A stretch of DNA of 64,000 bases, taken from Bimastos eiseni. Taxonomy: Eukaryota > Annelida > Clitellata > Crassiclitellata > Lumbricidae. Below are positions 35,453-47,030 of the stretch, piece by piece. The DNA is taken from assembly GCA_959347315.1 (NCBI GenBank), contig OY365810.1, forward strand, positions 9,147,647 through 9,211,646, read 5' to 3'. The translations under genes were made by a program, and so were the position numbers. How positions within the stretch are numbered: the stretch's first letter is position 1; each line of letters opens with the position of its first letter. Under the pieces are notes generated by a model, which ran no database searches, had not been told where the DNA came from, and was given only the letters and a program-made list of their open reading frames with translations.

Positions 35453-38400
35453 TTACATAGTCGTATCGTGGCAAATGACGGCTCCTTCGTGTAAAATCCT
35501 ACGATAAAGCCAGATATATTTAGCGGCTCTTGTTGTTCGAGACAAAACCATTTCTCGACAGAAATCCAGTTTGGTTGCAATACAAGGAAGAGTATCGTGG
35601 AGATTCATCAGACGCAGGAATTCAAGAACAAAGTCATAACAGTTGAACGCATCCTCAGAATATCTATGACAACGAAAGGAAATAACTTTTAGACAATTGT
35701 TTTGACAAGTGCTATGAATAGCTTACATATATGATATGAGATTCATATCCTGTCATTAATTGGACTTTTCTACTAATAAGCTTTTATTATGCATACCATG
35801 TGCATTAATTTGTACATATTTGTACATGCCGTGCGATTACAGGCGTTCTTATAAAAGAAACTACTTACTTACTTATTTTACAAGCAATTTAATTTAAGTA
35901 TTGTGTTACACAATCTGTTTGGAAATGACTGGTTCTTGGTACATACACGTTAAAACAAATACTCAGCTGAACAGGAGAAGGCTGAAAAATTCTAACTTGC
36001 TACCAAAATAAATTTTCAGCAACAAGCTAACTTGGATAGGACAAGAACAATTGTAAATTGATGCCAAAACAAATATTCAGTATTAGGTTGACCAGTTGAA
36101 TTTGAAAGGCTTGACAATTTTAAACTTCTGTGAAAATAGATCTTCAGTGATAATAGGTTAACTAGCTAAGTTGGGAAATGATGGCCGATTGAAATTACTA
36201 TCAAAACAAATCTTCTGTGACAGACTGACCAACTGAATTTGAAAAGTTTGGACAGTGTCAGTTTGATTCAGGCAGATCTAAACTGGAAGTATGATGACTC
36301 CCATTCTTGAAGATATGCTGTACATTTCACTAAACTGTGTGTACTGCTCTGCTAAAAAGTACTTAGCAATTGAGGTGAAATCAAGAAACCTACCTCTCAG
36401 GTAACCAACATTCATAACCAGTAAACTCATGTAGCTTGCTGTTCCAAAGAGCAGATTTCTCTTCATCTAAATAGTCCGTCAGGTCCACTGCTAGGACCTG
36501 ACTCCAGCCGTGAAAACTGCGATTAACACCATGGCTGTCAAAATCATAGGTGATGCCTGTGGTATGACATAGAAAAACAAGTCACCAAACCTCAGAGTAC
36601 CATGAGTTTTAACAATTTGGCACATTTTCCCCTGTATTTGGTTAAATTTATGACCTTCTACTTCATAAATCTGTACACAGCAATACTCAACAGAAGAGTT
36701 CTTCAAGATAAATTAAAACAGCAATTGATTATAGTCACCAGCTTTCATGAGATTTGAAATCTGATGTGTTATTTTAAAACGGTTATTCCTTACAAAGTTA
36801 TAATCTGTAAGGAAATGGATGGATTCAGAGCATTCCGACCCGTTTTCTTTAACATGTATAATCTGGTCTGCTGCTACTCTAGCCGTGCCAAACAAGTACA
36901 TAAATGCAAGTGTTGATGAAGGAGACTCACAAGATTGTCTTGACTACATGGAGGCTATTCCCTAACCACTGAACACAAAGCACACTGTTGATTTCAAAAT
37001 GCTGTCCTTTTGAGGGCTTGAAGTGGGGAAAATAGGTGCTGATATGGTTGCAAGGACCATACCCTTTCCTGCTTTGTGGTCTGGAGAAGTACCGGTATGC
37101 TCGCAGTTGGGCAGACAGTAGAGGTGCCTACCATTTGGCATACCGTATCACTTCAAGCCCTGGTCCTTTAGATCAATTACTGTCTGAATTTCAGCAAGAG
37201 ATAAGAACTATGTCTGTACATGTCATAGAGAAGATCAGACGGCAAGAGAGACAGGGCTGGTCACCCACCTTCATTTACCACACCCAAGAAAATAGTCTGT
37301 TTCACATTAACTATGGCTACCTTTCAGACTACAATATAGGACTGCTTTGTAGAGAATTTATAGACGATTGATTAACAAATGCCTTTGCCTTAAATTACCT
37401 TATCAGTTAGTTACTGTATAATGATGATATGCACCAGGGCTGCCGATTTAATGAGTATGCATGCTAATCATACACTTTTATCAGCTGGAGTTGCAAATTC
37501 ATTATAAGTGCCTATGAAATTGTTAAGCCCATCTACATACGCAAATTTTATGAGAAGCCAAGACTCACCAAAAGAGTCAGTCACTCCCACATGAAGGTTA
37601 CAACCATTGTTATAATCCCTGCAAAGACACAATGTTCTTGAAAGGTTAATGTAATTTCTTTATGTGCTGATGCCCCACACACTTGATTAAGCATGATAGG
37701 CCTATCCTCAAATTGAAAATGACTGTCTTGGCTTAATTCGTCATATAAGGCTGAGTTCTGACAGTCTCCATTGGCTGTCAGAACAGACTCAACTAGATTC
37801 GCCATATTTTCGGATTGATAAGTGCTGCTGGAAGAGTTTAATACCTTCATTGTCATGATCGACTGTCAAACTTTTAATTCTGCAACACTGGGCGGTATTC
37901 ACAAGACAGAGTTAAGGTAACACGGTATTAGAGCTTAGTTCGGGGTTAGATATACCCTGGCTAAAACTAACCCGTGGTAGCTATTCACGAGCGCGACTTA
38001 GTGGGCGGAATAGTTAGTCTGGGTATAAGTACCGTATAACTAGATGACGGGCTACTGCGCAAAAGTGTGTATGCACTATGATACCGCTAAAGATTGGAAC
38101 ATTCACAAGCGTGAATAAGCTGGTGCTACGCTGTAGACTTGTTGTGAGAACAAACCAGTAAAACAAACCAGTAGAACAAACCAATAAATGGTAGGCCTAT
38201 TATTATAGACACTGCTCTAGTGTGGCGACATTTCGCATGCAATATCGTCAGGCATCTCGTCAAATTTGAAACATTTTTTACCCAAAAATTACAAGCAATA
38301 CAATTTCGGCGTCAGTGAAAGAGGCGAGTAAATATAGTGCCTCTCAAACACCTTTCAACGTCTAAATCGACGTCGAATGCGATGAAGCGCAAGGGCTGCC

Positions 38401-38905
38401 ATCTTGTTTTTCGCCTTTAAGCTGGTGTTAGCAGACTTAAACCTACCTCTAAGTGGGATTAGACTTATACCCCGACTAGAGGGCTAATACTTTCTCATGA
38501 ATAGCGATATAGCCCACTAGTCGGGTATAGGCCATATTTGATACGGGTATTAGCGTTAACCCTGTCTTGTGAAAACCGCCTCTGGTGTCTTGCACATAGG
38601 TTTATTCCGGTGGAACCAAGCCTGTCCCAAATGCACGTAACATTGTACTGCATCTGCAAGCTTCTAGTTGGTTTTATGTACACGAAAACTTACACGAGAA
38701 AATTCCCCACAGTAGGTTTGAGGACAACACTGTATGGGCTCTGCCTTGAGCTTACGAACGGCCCAGGTGGCCTAAAAGGTGGAATTTTAAACGCTGACTT
38801 TGAGAGAGGTAGCGAACATTCCGGACACACAGAAGGCATCGACACACAGAACGTGTTCGTCCCTGACTGACAGTGTTGGAAACACAGAATAGGACTCTCC
38901 GTCAT
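35453..38905 (-). CDS. MKRN2OS-like protein (DUF4796 family)
   Basis: Four minus-strand exons: 38905-38694, 37618-37569, 36556-36394 and 35663-35453 (stop), with canonical borders (the first donor is GT-AAGT perfect) and phases 2, 1, 2 that fit, giving 211 residues. Seen: an N-terminal Cys-rich segment (FQHCQSGTNTFCV, VCPECSLPL, with CPEC at residues 27-30), SPYSVVLKPTVGNFL, NLHVGVTDSFGITYDFDSHG, GWSQVLAVDL and YSEDAFNCYDFVLEFLRLMN then FCREMVLSRTTRAAKYIWLY. This order matches what I recall of vertebrate MKRN2 opposite-strand protein, a conserved protein of unknown function. No makorin gene is visible on the opposite strand. Intron 1 contains a TIR element (37890-38581) and intron 2 a fragment of the foldback family seen at 40385. 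The ATG at 38905 is the first in frame. Confidence 0.82.
35951..36265. repeat. Diverged minisatellite, about 65-70 bp unit
   Basis: Four to five imperfect units built around CAAAACAAAT.TTCAGTGA....TGACCA.CTGAATTTGAAAGG.TTGACAATT, within MKRN2OS-like intron 3. Confidence 0.7.
37036..37371 (+). CDS. Uncertain 111-codon open frame antisense to the MKRN2OS-like intron 2
   Basis: Open from ATG to TGA... stop with mixed composition (SEFQQEIRTMSVHVIEKIRR, then NYGYLSDYNIGLLCREFIDD). I see no domain, no signal peptide and no splice partners. It may be chance or an exon of an unknown transcript. Confidence 0.15.
   Translation: MLIWLQGPYPFLLCGLEKYRYARSWADSRGAYHLAYRITSSPGPLDQLLSEFQQEIRTMSVHVIEKIRRQERQGWSPTFIYHTQENSLFHINYGYLSDYNIGLLCREFIDD
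37430..37476. repeat. Fragment of the TTAA foldback family
   Basis: CCAGGGCTGCCGATTTAATG then AGTATGCATGCTAATCATA matches CCAGGGCCGCCCATTTAATG then AATATGCATGCCAATCATA in the left arm of the element at 40385. Confidence 0.75.
37890..38581. mobile_element. TIR element in MKRN2OS-like intron 1
   Basis: Left end GGGCGGTATTCACAAGACAG then AGTTAA and right end reverse complement AGGCGGTTTTCACAAGACAG then GGTTAA. Subterminal GGGTATA/TATACCC motifs in both orientations occur within about 200 bp of each end. No internal coding frame. No clear target duplication; the terminal GGGCGGTATTCAC style recalls PIF/Harbinger or ISL2EU elements but I do not assign it. Confidence 0.75.
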
Positions 38906-40183
38906 GCTTGTTTTACCTTAGAACTATAAATCTTTAGTACTATTATTCACAGTTATATAAAAATCCTTGTATAAATATAAAATCCTTGTATAAATACAAA
39001 CACGATAAACAACAAGGCAGAAAGTCAAGTACCTATTATGCATCTGACTGAAAATCCTCGTAATGTCGGAGTTCTAAAAATGGCGTTCATGGTGTCTAGC
39101 GCCCCTAGCAGCAAAGGTGTAAAATATAGTACCAAACATAATACATGAATTGCGGTTTCTTTAACTTTCTTAGTCATTTCTATGAAGACAGTTATAAAAT
39201 AATTACCTTTTAGCAATGATCAAGTGCCTGTGAAGAATAAACAACCTACTTGATATGCGTATAGTTTATATTTTCAAGTAGCCATTATCATTAATTGAGA
39301 GGCACCTCTGTGGACGGTGTTTCCGCGCGTTTGTCTGTTGATCGGTTTATTTGGCTGTGCTTGCGTGGATCTGTTGATCGGTTTATGCGGCGATATTATG
39401 CAATGAATTGCTATCTTGTACAAACTTATAATTGTCAAAAAACGATATTTGGTGATATTGTTAATTGTCACCTTGATCATTCCCAGCTGCATGGCCCTAA
39501 TCAGCGGGATCTTCCGATCCCTAATTGAGTCTCCTGGTGATCCGATAGCAATAATTATAAAATCTGTATACTTGCCATTCTTGTTTTGTCTATTGGATTG
39601 CCAAATAAATTTTGATTGATTGATTGATCTCACTGAAATTTAACGCAGCTGAGCAATTAATTATGAATGCAATTAATTATGGATGTAATTGAGGTGCATG
39701 TCTTGTTCCTCATAATTATGATACGACGGCTGTTAGCAAGTGCAACATATGAGTCAGCTTATTTTTTGACTCGTCTGGTGCATATTTTGAGCAATCTAGT
39801 TGCTGTTTATCTTCCAGTGTCTGAAGATTGATGACGTGCATTATAATAATCTGGAGAGTGAAGATTTGCGAAGACCACAGACTATCCTGAAGTTGATACT
39901 TCCTGGTACCTTTGGAACGCTGTGTTACTGTAACATCGACGTTCTTAATTAAGAAGATGGCGTTTCACGAAAAGTGCTTCCGGCACGCATAATTTTGTAA
40001 ATAAACTCGAGGAGATGATTAATTATGATAATACTGTGATGACAATTCTAATAATAAAAGGAACGTGTGTTAAATTACAGTTATGTCATTCCATTTTCAT
40101 TTAAGCTGTCTTGGTCGCAGTTTTCAGTCTAATGAGGACAGCTCTTGAGTCGCCCGTTGCGGGTGACGGGCCCCGGGCCGAAG
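38906..40183. other. Intergenic region between the divergent MKRN2OS-like and NKAIN genes, with a LINE/SINE 3' tail
   Basis: The two genes are transcribed away from each other, so both promoters should be here. At 39575-39628 the sequence GCCAAATAAATTTTGATTGA followed by TTGATTGAT looks like a retroposon 3' tail. A GC-rich patch (CGTTGCGGGTGACGGGCCCC, 40155-40174) directly precedes the NKAIN start and may be its 5' UTR. Confidence 0.5.
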
Positions 40184-43100
40184 ATGGCTTGTCGCATGGG
40201 CGCCAGATGTCTATTCATTGTTGTGTTGTGTCTTCAGGCGGTGAGTTCACATGCTGATTAGGTTGGACTGAATAAAAATTTAAAATTCGAGATTGAACTT
40301 TCCAGCCAATGTGTACTATGCTTCCGTTTGCCTGGACCTATTTGCCTGGACCTATTTGCCTGGACCGTTGTGTTTTTCTGTTAAAGGGGTAACTTCACCT
40401 TGCAGTTTCACGCTAAACCAGGGCCGCCCATTTAATGAATATGCATGCCAATCATACCGAATTTTCAGATTGCTATAGAGGTCTAGCTGGGTCTGTGGTC
40501 GTCGATTGAGTGGTCAGTTAATGTGACTGTTATGGAACAATAAATTATTGAAACATGCCTCTCTTTCAGTGGGTGTTTGTATGTGTATATCTGTTCTTTG
40601 CAACCCATATTATTATTAAAATGCAAATGGATTAAGTCTTCAGCCCAATAATTCGTTGTTCCATAACAGTCACATTAACTGACCACTCAATCGATGATCC
40701 CTGACCCAGCTCTATAGCATTCTGTAAATTCGGTATGATTGTCATGCATACTCATTTTATAGATGAGACCCTGGTTTAGCGTGAAACTGCAAGGTGAAGT
40801 TACCCTTTTAAGCGTAGTCTCGAGCAAGCAACACGAGCGTATGTCTAGTAGAAATGGGTTGTAATCTACCTTGGGTTTTGAAGGTAATGTCCAGATGATG
40901 AGGGGTCGTCTCGGGTGACGCTGTTACCTATTAAAATACATGAAAACTTGACTTGTGAAATTTTGGTACCCTCCATCGACAGCATTCCAAAAGATATCAT
41001 ATGTTATCATAAATGTTGAACACTCCGATAGCATTGCCAACTTAACTAGCGCACTTATTGTTTTATTGTGTTAGCAGATGATCGAATCTGTATGCATATA
41101 AGAATTCATTTGCAATTCTCCAAGCCCTGGTGCATTGATTTTGTGATATACTTCAGTGGTGTTACATTAAGTGGTCTAATAATGAGCAAAGTATTAAGAA
41201 AGCATGTGTTGTGTTTTTGGAACAGGTGGCTATAGTGGAGAGGCAGGTGTTTGATTTTCTCGGTCACATGTGGACATCAATCATTGCCAATTTTCTTCAG
41301 ATTATCTTCATAATTGCTGGTTTCTTTGGTGCCGCTCAGCACCGGCCCGTCATCATTACCTCAGTGAGCCACAACTTCATTAACTTTTAAGTACGATAAC
41401 GTACAATATTTGACTCACAAAATTATTGAATAAATCAAAGCTGTGGTTATTCTAAACTGCTTGCAGTAGTTGGTTGCTGTGGTCGGTTAGGTAAAGTTTT
41501 GTGTACATGAAACTTTGTGGAAAACATAGTGAAGTCATTCACTTCTTGTTTTTTCTGTGGTATTTGTGGCAACAGTAACCATGCTGTGGCGTCCTTGGAC
41601 CTTAACCTTCAGCTGTTTATGTTTTCTGTTAAATGCAGAATGCCTCTTCTGCAGCTGAATATATTGGTCTTTTTCTGACTGTGGTCACAGTTATCGATAG
41701 CTAGTTGACAATTTATTTTAAAAAATAGTAAAACATTGTGGCTTTGTGCTTTTTTAAATGAATATTCAATATATCTATCTTTCATTAGTTCCTTTTTTTT
41801 GTTTATGGATTACTCTGCTATCTGATTAAACCCTTAATGATTTGGAGATGGTAAGCAAAATCCTTCGGGTATAAAAAATAAATTACAACATTAGATGATG
41901 AAGAATCTCACCCATTGAGCCGGGATGAGGCCATATGACTGCTATAGCAAAATTTATACATTTGCTGTATTGTATGCATTTATTTATATAGTGCCACTTG
42001 CAGTGGTACACCAATCAGAGATGCTTCCAGTGTGAAAGAGATTAAGACTATCTGTAAGCAGCGAAAGGATCCAAGGATGACGAGCAATGAGAAGAAGTTG
42101 GTTCAATATAAGTCAAAACATGATATTTCTATTTAATTTTTATCAGTTTTTATTTTAGATTATAATAGATGTCGTTATCTGTGCTTTTTATTTCAGTATC
42201 TCTTGTTCAGTATTTTATGGATCGCCTGGAATGCCTTCATCATCTGCTTCTATCTCGATGTCGGCGTTCTAGACCGAGTAAGAACATCAGGAAACTTATG
42301 ATAGCCTATTTCTAGATATAATCAGTTTTCTGCATTGCATTGTCATGTAGGGAAATTTCTTTAACGATTCTTTCATAAATTTATCCACTGTGCTTTCTCT
42401 CGTGACATGGTGTCCTTCTTAGCACTAAATCCGAGGCGTCAGCAACTGTGTAGGGACCTTGAGGAAGATCTTTGCACACAATTGCTCAGCAGTACAACTG
42501 TAGTTGCGCCATCAAGGCGTGTGTGTGCACTTCTGAGCAAAAAATGTTGGAAGAAGGGCGATATCAAATTTCAGAATAAATAATAAAATAAATATAACTA
42601 TGATGACTTTTTATTGTTTGGCACTTTAGCGATGAGCTTGTTACCATTTACAATACTTATATGTGCTATGGCAGGTATCTGTTACTATTCAATGTGTTCA
42701 TGCTTTTATTTTTAAGGTGTTTTCATGACCGAATATAGTTTGTTGGGTTTGATTCCAGGAAGGCCCCATTCTGAACATGGGAACTGGGAGCATGAGTTGG
42801 TGGTACAGCCACGGAATTGGTTGCCATGCCAACGAGACATACGATACCACTAATCAAAGTACAACCAGCTATGTTGGCTGCATTATAGAGTATTATTATG
42901 TTGAAGTCATTCACGCTGGCGTTCAGTGCCTGCTTTCGGTATGTGATCTCTATTAAACTCTGATTTTTTTAACCATACGTTCGCTTTCAGCTTTTTTTTA
43001 ACTATATATTCACTGGTAAAAATTTTGAATGCGTTTTAAATGATGATGCTTTAGGATTGCCATTTATTTTTATGGTATTGAATGGCTAATATTTATGATA

Positions 43101-46088
43101 TTCATTTTTTGCTTCATCATCATCATCATGGCTGCCATTAATCTTCATCAGACTTAATCATTTTTATCACGTGACAGGCATAACAAATGCAATACCAATT
43201 ACAGTAGATTGTGTTTGTGAGTTAGTGTGTGACTGCACTGGGTGCACATTATAAATAAATAACTTATTTTAAACAGTTGATCAAACACAGTAAAGACAGA
43301 AGTTTAATAAATGACTGAGTAAAATGGAGTTCTTTCTTTTATTTGTATCTGTTGTGGCCAAATAGTCAGCATCAGGAACTGGTGATGATGATTTTTATTA
43401 TTATTAAACGGACAATTTCTAGAGCGCAGTAGCGCTGGCATTCCGCTACAAGTACGCTTATGATGATGATACTGATACAATATGGCACCTGGTAGAACAG
43501 AACTGGTGAACTGAGACTGAATCTCTATTTTGAATTTCTTTTACGAATCTTTAATTTGAGTTTAAGCCATTTGTTGCTGTTTATAGGTTGCTGGTATATT
43601 GGCTGGTAGTTGTACGCTCTATGTATTCAGAGACGACTGTGATTCTGGTAAGTTGTAATTGATAAACATCTTAACGTATTTACTAATGTTGTGTCATTTT
43701 ATAGAGCCTTAGCAAAAATGACTAGCCTAGAATTTTACTATTTATGATGCTGCTTTGTCTATGAAGTGTTGTAGCTTCATTTCCATAACCTTGTAATATA
43801 GAGACACGTGGCCTGTCCGCTTCCTCACCTTTTCATCCTCTGATGTAACACAGCATTTCCCAATCTGTTTTGCCATGGAACCCTTTTCGTCCTCAATTAT
43901 TTTGCAGAACTCCCGTCCAAAACTAAACATATTCTGTCACAGGTACAAACGCTTGAGAATGCAGACAATTTTAGGTTTATGTCTACAGGCCTGTAAATTA
44001 ACTATAGCACAATTACCCGTAACATTCGAATTCTCTTTCATTCAGAGTTGTAACACAGATGTTAAGCAAAAAGCATTTGTTCACACTGACAGTATTCCGC
44101 AGAACCCTTGTCTCCACCTCACGGAACCTTATGGCTCCGCGGAACACAGTTTTGGAAATGCTGGTGTAACATTTTATGGTGAATTTCAATAATGGATGAT
44201 TGCGGAACGGAAATGTTGGAATATATTTCTGTCCTGCTGAGGATTTGAGCCCAATATCTGACTTGACAGTGGACCATTGTGACCATGAGACCGTTATTAT
44301 TTATTCCATCAATTGCTGTTCAAAGTTCTGTTTTCTGCTGTTTATATCTGTTGTGCATTTGGTCAAATCCACTTAAACTCTGCCAACTGCAGAAAATTCT
44401 TGAGACTTCAGAGTATTTTTTAAATATTATCTTGACTGTCTTTGAGTAAAGAATCTCTTTGTAAATCCAAAGTAAATTTTGTAATGCATGTATCTGACCT
44501 GTCCTGTTTATATAGCTCCAAAATATTATGACAGAATTTATATAGCTTCAACCAAATTTTTATATCTCAAAGCCAATTTATATAGCTCTATAATGTAATG
44601 GCCAAACTGCTATTTAGTGCGCAAACCATTGATGCCTTATGCATTGGATACCTTCCAGTCGTTAAGACTGAAGCTTGTATTACTAAGTGGCAACATATAA
44701 AACTTCAGAGTATTTCCAAATTTTGGATGATAAGGTGCTATATAAATGGTGTTTTGTTTGTGCTTGCAAAGATGTCCTTGAACGTGAGTGTCATTCTTTC
44801 ATTTTACTACATCTATTTGCCAGAACTTGAATCTTTGAAATTATAGTCTTTTGAATGTTTTGCACAGCTAGTGTAAGATGATGATGAAGATTTAGTGCTG
44901 CCAATATTCACCCTAGCATAACGATATGTGGTAATTGATAGAAAAAAACTGTTCTCATCTGAGTTGCAAGAAAAATGTGTTGCTAAGCAAGTTTTTGGTG
45001 ATGATAATAGTGAAAAAGGAGAAACTGTTATGTTGTGATGTGGTTATAATAGCATAGTGTAATTTTTCTATAGGAATATTTAAGTGCCACGTAAATAAAA
45101 CAATACGTTAATTGTAGAGGTTGATAACTAATTGATTATGTTCTATTAATTTAGCTAGTCAATTAGATGGTTAATTCTAATTGGTTAGCCACAATATTTA
45201 GCAAAATCTTGATTAAATCTATCAGAAATTTCATTGATCAATTTTAGCCAGTCTATTAGACCAGCATTTAATTATAATTGATTAGCTCCAAATTTTGCTC
45301 ATTCTAATCAATTATCAAATTTCGATGGATTATTCTAATCAATTATTCAATTTCAATGGCTTATTCTAATCAATTATCAAATGAATTTTGCTGGCTTATT
45401 CTAATCAATTTTCAAATTTTAATGGCTTATTCTAATCAATTATCAAATTGCAGTAGTTAATTCTAGTCGATTGGCAATTTAACTAATCATGCTCATCTCT
45501 GAATAATTGTTCCTAAGTACATAGAAAACTCTGTGCAGAATGTAACTCATATCAAACAATGCTCTGTGACAAAACTCATGTCATAACAAGTTACTTGTCT
45601 GAAGTTGATTATCACAGATCCATTAAATGCATTTTTCAACAGTTCTATTGTCTCATGTTATTCAATTATTTATCCGTCTTCCAGCTCAGCCAGTTGATGA
45701 TGAACTGGAGTACATTCACATGCACCAACCATCCCACGCTCGAAGTCGTGACATGGCGCCATCTCTTTCCACCGTTCAGCTGAGCGACAGTTCCATGGAT
45801 CAGTGTCAGTCCGACGACAGACTCTACCGCCAGCCGCACAAACGACCTACGACACACCACGACATTGTCAGACCCGAATACAGCATCACGCGACTCTCCA
45901 CGACTCAGTCGGACAGACTGACAACGAGGACGCCGCAGTCGTCGGAGCGACACGTGTCACGGATGCCTCAGCAGTCGGACCATCGACTGCCGTCACGGGT
46001 GCCACAGAGGGAGATGTCGGAGCCAGGGCCTCCATGCTACGATGAGTATAGACTTGGAATTGGAAATCCCACGGCTACATTTATTTGA
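40184..46088 (+). CDS. NKAIN: NKAIN family protein (Na+/K+-ATPase beta-subunit-interacting), long-tail form
   Basis: Six coding exons: 40184-40240, 41226-41363, 42197-42277, 42759-42938, 43587-43647, 45685-46088, with AG/GT borders; the first four introns are phase 0, the last phase 1. The product has 306 residues. Residues 1-170 match the family: VLCLQAVAIVERQVFDFLGH (human ...ERQIFDFLGY), TM2 around IIANFLQIIFIIAGFFG (38-54), TM3 YLLFSILWIAWNAFIICFYL (66-85), a loop with Cys residues and two N-x-T/S sites (NET, NQS), and a final hydrophobic segment near 141-167. Members are small membrane proteins that bind the beta subunit of the sodium pump in neurons. The last exon adds a 134-residue hydrophilic tail rich in Ser, Gln, Arg and Pro (TTHHDIVRPEYSI, RTPQSSERHVSRMPQQSDHR), much longer than the roughly 30-40 residues of vertebrate NKAINs. 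Intron 1 carries a foldback element, intron 5 a hAT MITE. Confidence 0.93.
40385..40807. mobile_element. Foldback MITE with about 165-bp arms and TTAA duplication
   Basis: Left arm from AGGGGTAACTTCACCTTGCA to about 40548; right arm (about 40645-40807) is its inverted copy, reading GTTCCATAACAGTCACATTA, GACCACTCAATCGATGATCC and ending GGTGAAGTTACCCTT. TTAA flanks both ends (40381-40384, 40808-40811), as with piggyBac-type insertion. About 95 bp of unique sequence separates the arms. Lies in NKAIN intron 1. Confidence 0.88.
41979..42045 (-). repeat. LINE-tail fragment
   Basis: GCATTTATTTATATAGTGCC then ACTTGCAGTGG, same tail family as 5085, in NKAIN intron 2. Confidence 0.45.
43851..44163. 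mobile_element. hAT MITE, copy A, 8-bp target duplication
   Basis: Ends CAGCATTTCCCAATCTGTTT and reverse complement CAGCATTTCCAAAACTGTGT; flanks ATGTAACA (43843-43850) and GTGTAACA (44164-44171), 7 of 8 identical. The interior (GGAACCCTTTT, CAGAACCCTTGTCTCCACCT) is shared with copy B at 53500. In NKAIN intron 5. Confidence 0.88.
44225..44292 (-). repeat. tRNA-derived SINE head
   Basis: Minus strand: CTCATGGTCACAATGGTCCA (A-box region) and ATTGGGCTCAAATCCTC (B box GGCTCAAATCC) at tRNA-like spacing, in NKAIN intron 5. Confidence 0.5.
45290..45470. repeat. Minisatellite, about 40-bp unit
   Basis: At least four copies of GGCTTATTCTAATCAATTAT followed by CAAATTT, just upstream of NKAIN exon 6. 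Confidence 0.85.
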
Positions 46089-47030
46089 GATCTCATGCTC
46101 TATCGAATGCAATCCGACTTAAAGTGGACGTGAATGGACTTGGACTGAGGAATCCAGTCTGTGTTATATGGTTATGTGAATATGGGGCTAAATACATGAG
46201 AGTTGGTGTTTAGCCACACTGAGTGTGAGAACGACGATGTGGGAGCTTAGCTATTCTGGGTGTTGGAATGAAATTTTGGGAGTTGGAGTTTAGCCATACT
46301 TGATGTGAGAATGATAATGTGGGGGTTGGTGTTTATCCATATGGGCGTGGGATGTGGGAGTTTAGTGAACCTGGATATGACTGTGTAAATGAACAAACTG
46401 TAGGTGTTGGACTTTGACAGGGAACACTGAATTGTGATGGAATTGCAGCAAAGAATTATTATGGATAAATGTTCTGCGATCGAAACTTCTACCCAAAAAC
46501 AAATGAAAATGTTACTTTTTCGGCCGAATCATACAAAATTTAGCCCATGAGCACTTAAAAATGCCGCAAATTTGTAATATGTGTTGTTAGGGTCAGATTA
46601 GGCAATTTTTGGCTGCAAAAGTAATTTTCTGTGTGTTTTTAGGCCGAACTTTTAGCTGCAGAAGCTCCACGCATTAATTATTCACAGCAACTGTAAGGAC
46701 TGTCAGACTGAGAGAAAGTTTGAGGCTGGCAATCAAGTGGAGAAAGATTGAATAGCCATTCATTTTGTCTGTTGGTAAATGATTTTAAATGCTGCTTAAG
46801 CTGCAGATATTCATAAGAGAATAGTCTGGGAAACAAGACTTACAGATATAGACACATTTGACTAAAGAGTTTTGATGACACCTGTATACGCTGCATTCAT
46901 TATCTCATCCAGGTAATCATGTACAATAAAACACCAGTTCATTGCTTACACCTTTGGTAACCAACAGCACACTTAACACTCAACAGCGTTGGTACTACTT
47001 GTGTGATGTAATCATAATTGTAATAAATAC
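46089..47030 (+). other. Probable NKAIN 3' UTR
   Basis: Follows the stop codon. It contains a diverged direct repeat (GGAGTTGGTGTTTAGCCACA at about 46199 and GGGAGTTGGAGTTTAGCCAT at about 46280), a relic related to the TIR element at 20199 (46487-46664), and AATAAA candidates near 46925 and 47024. Confidence 0.5.
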
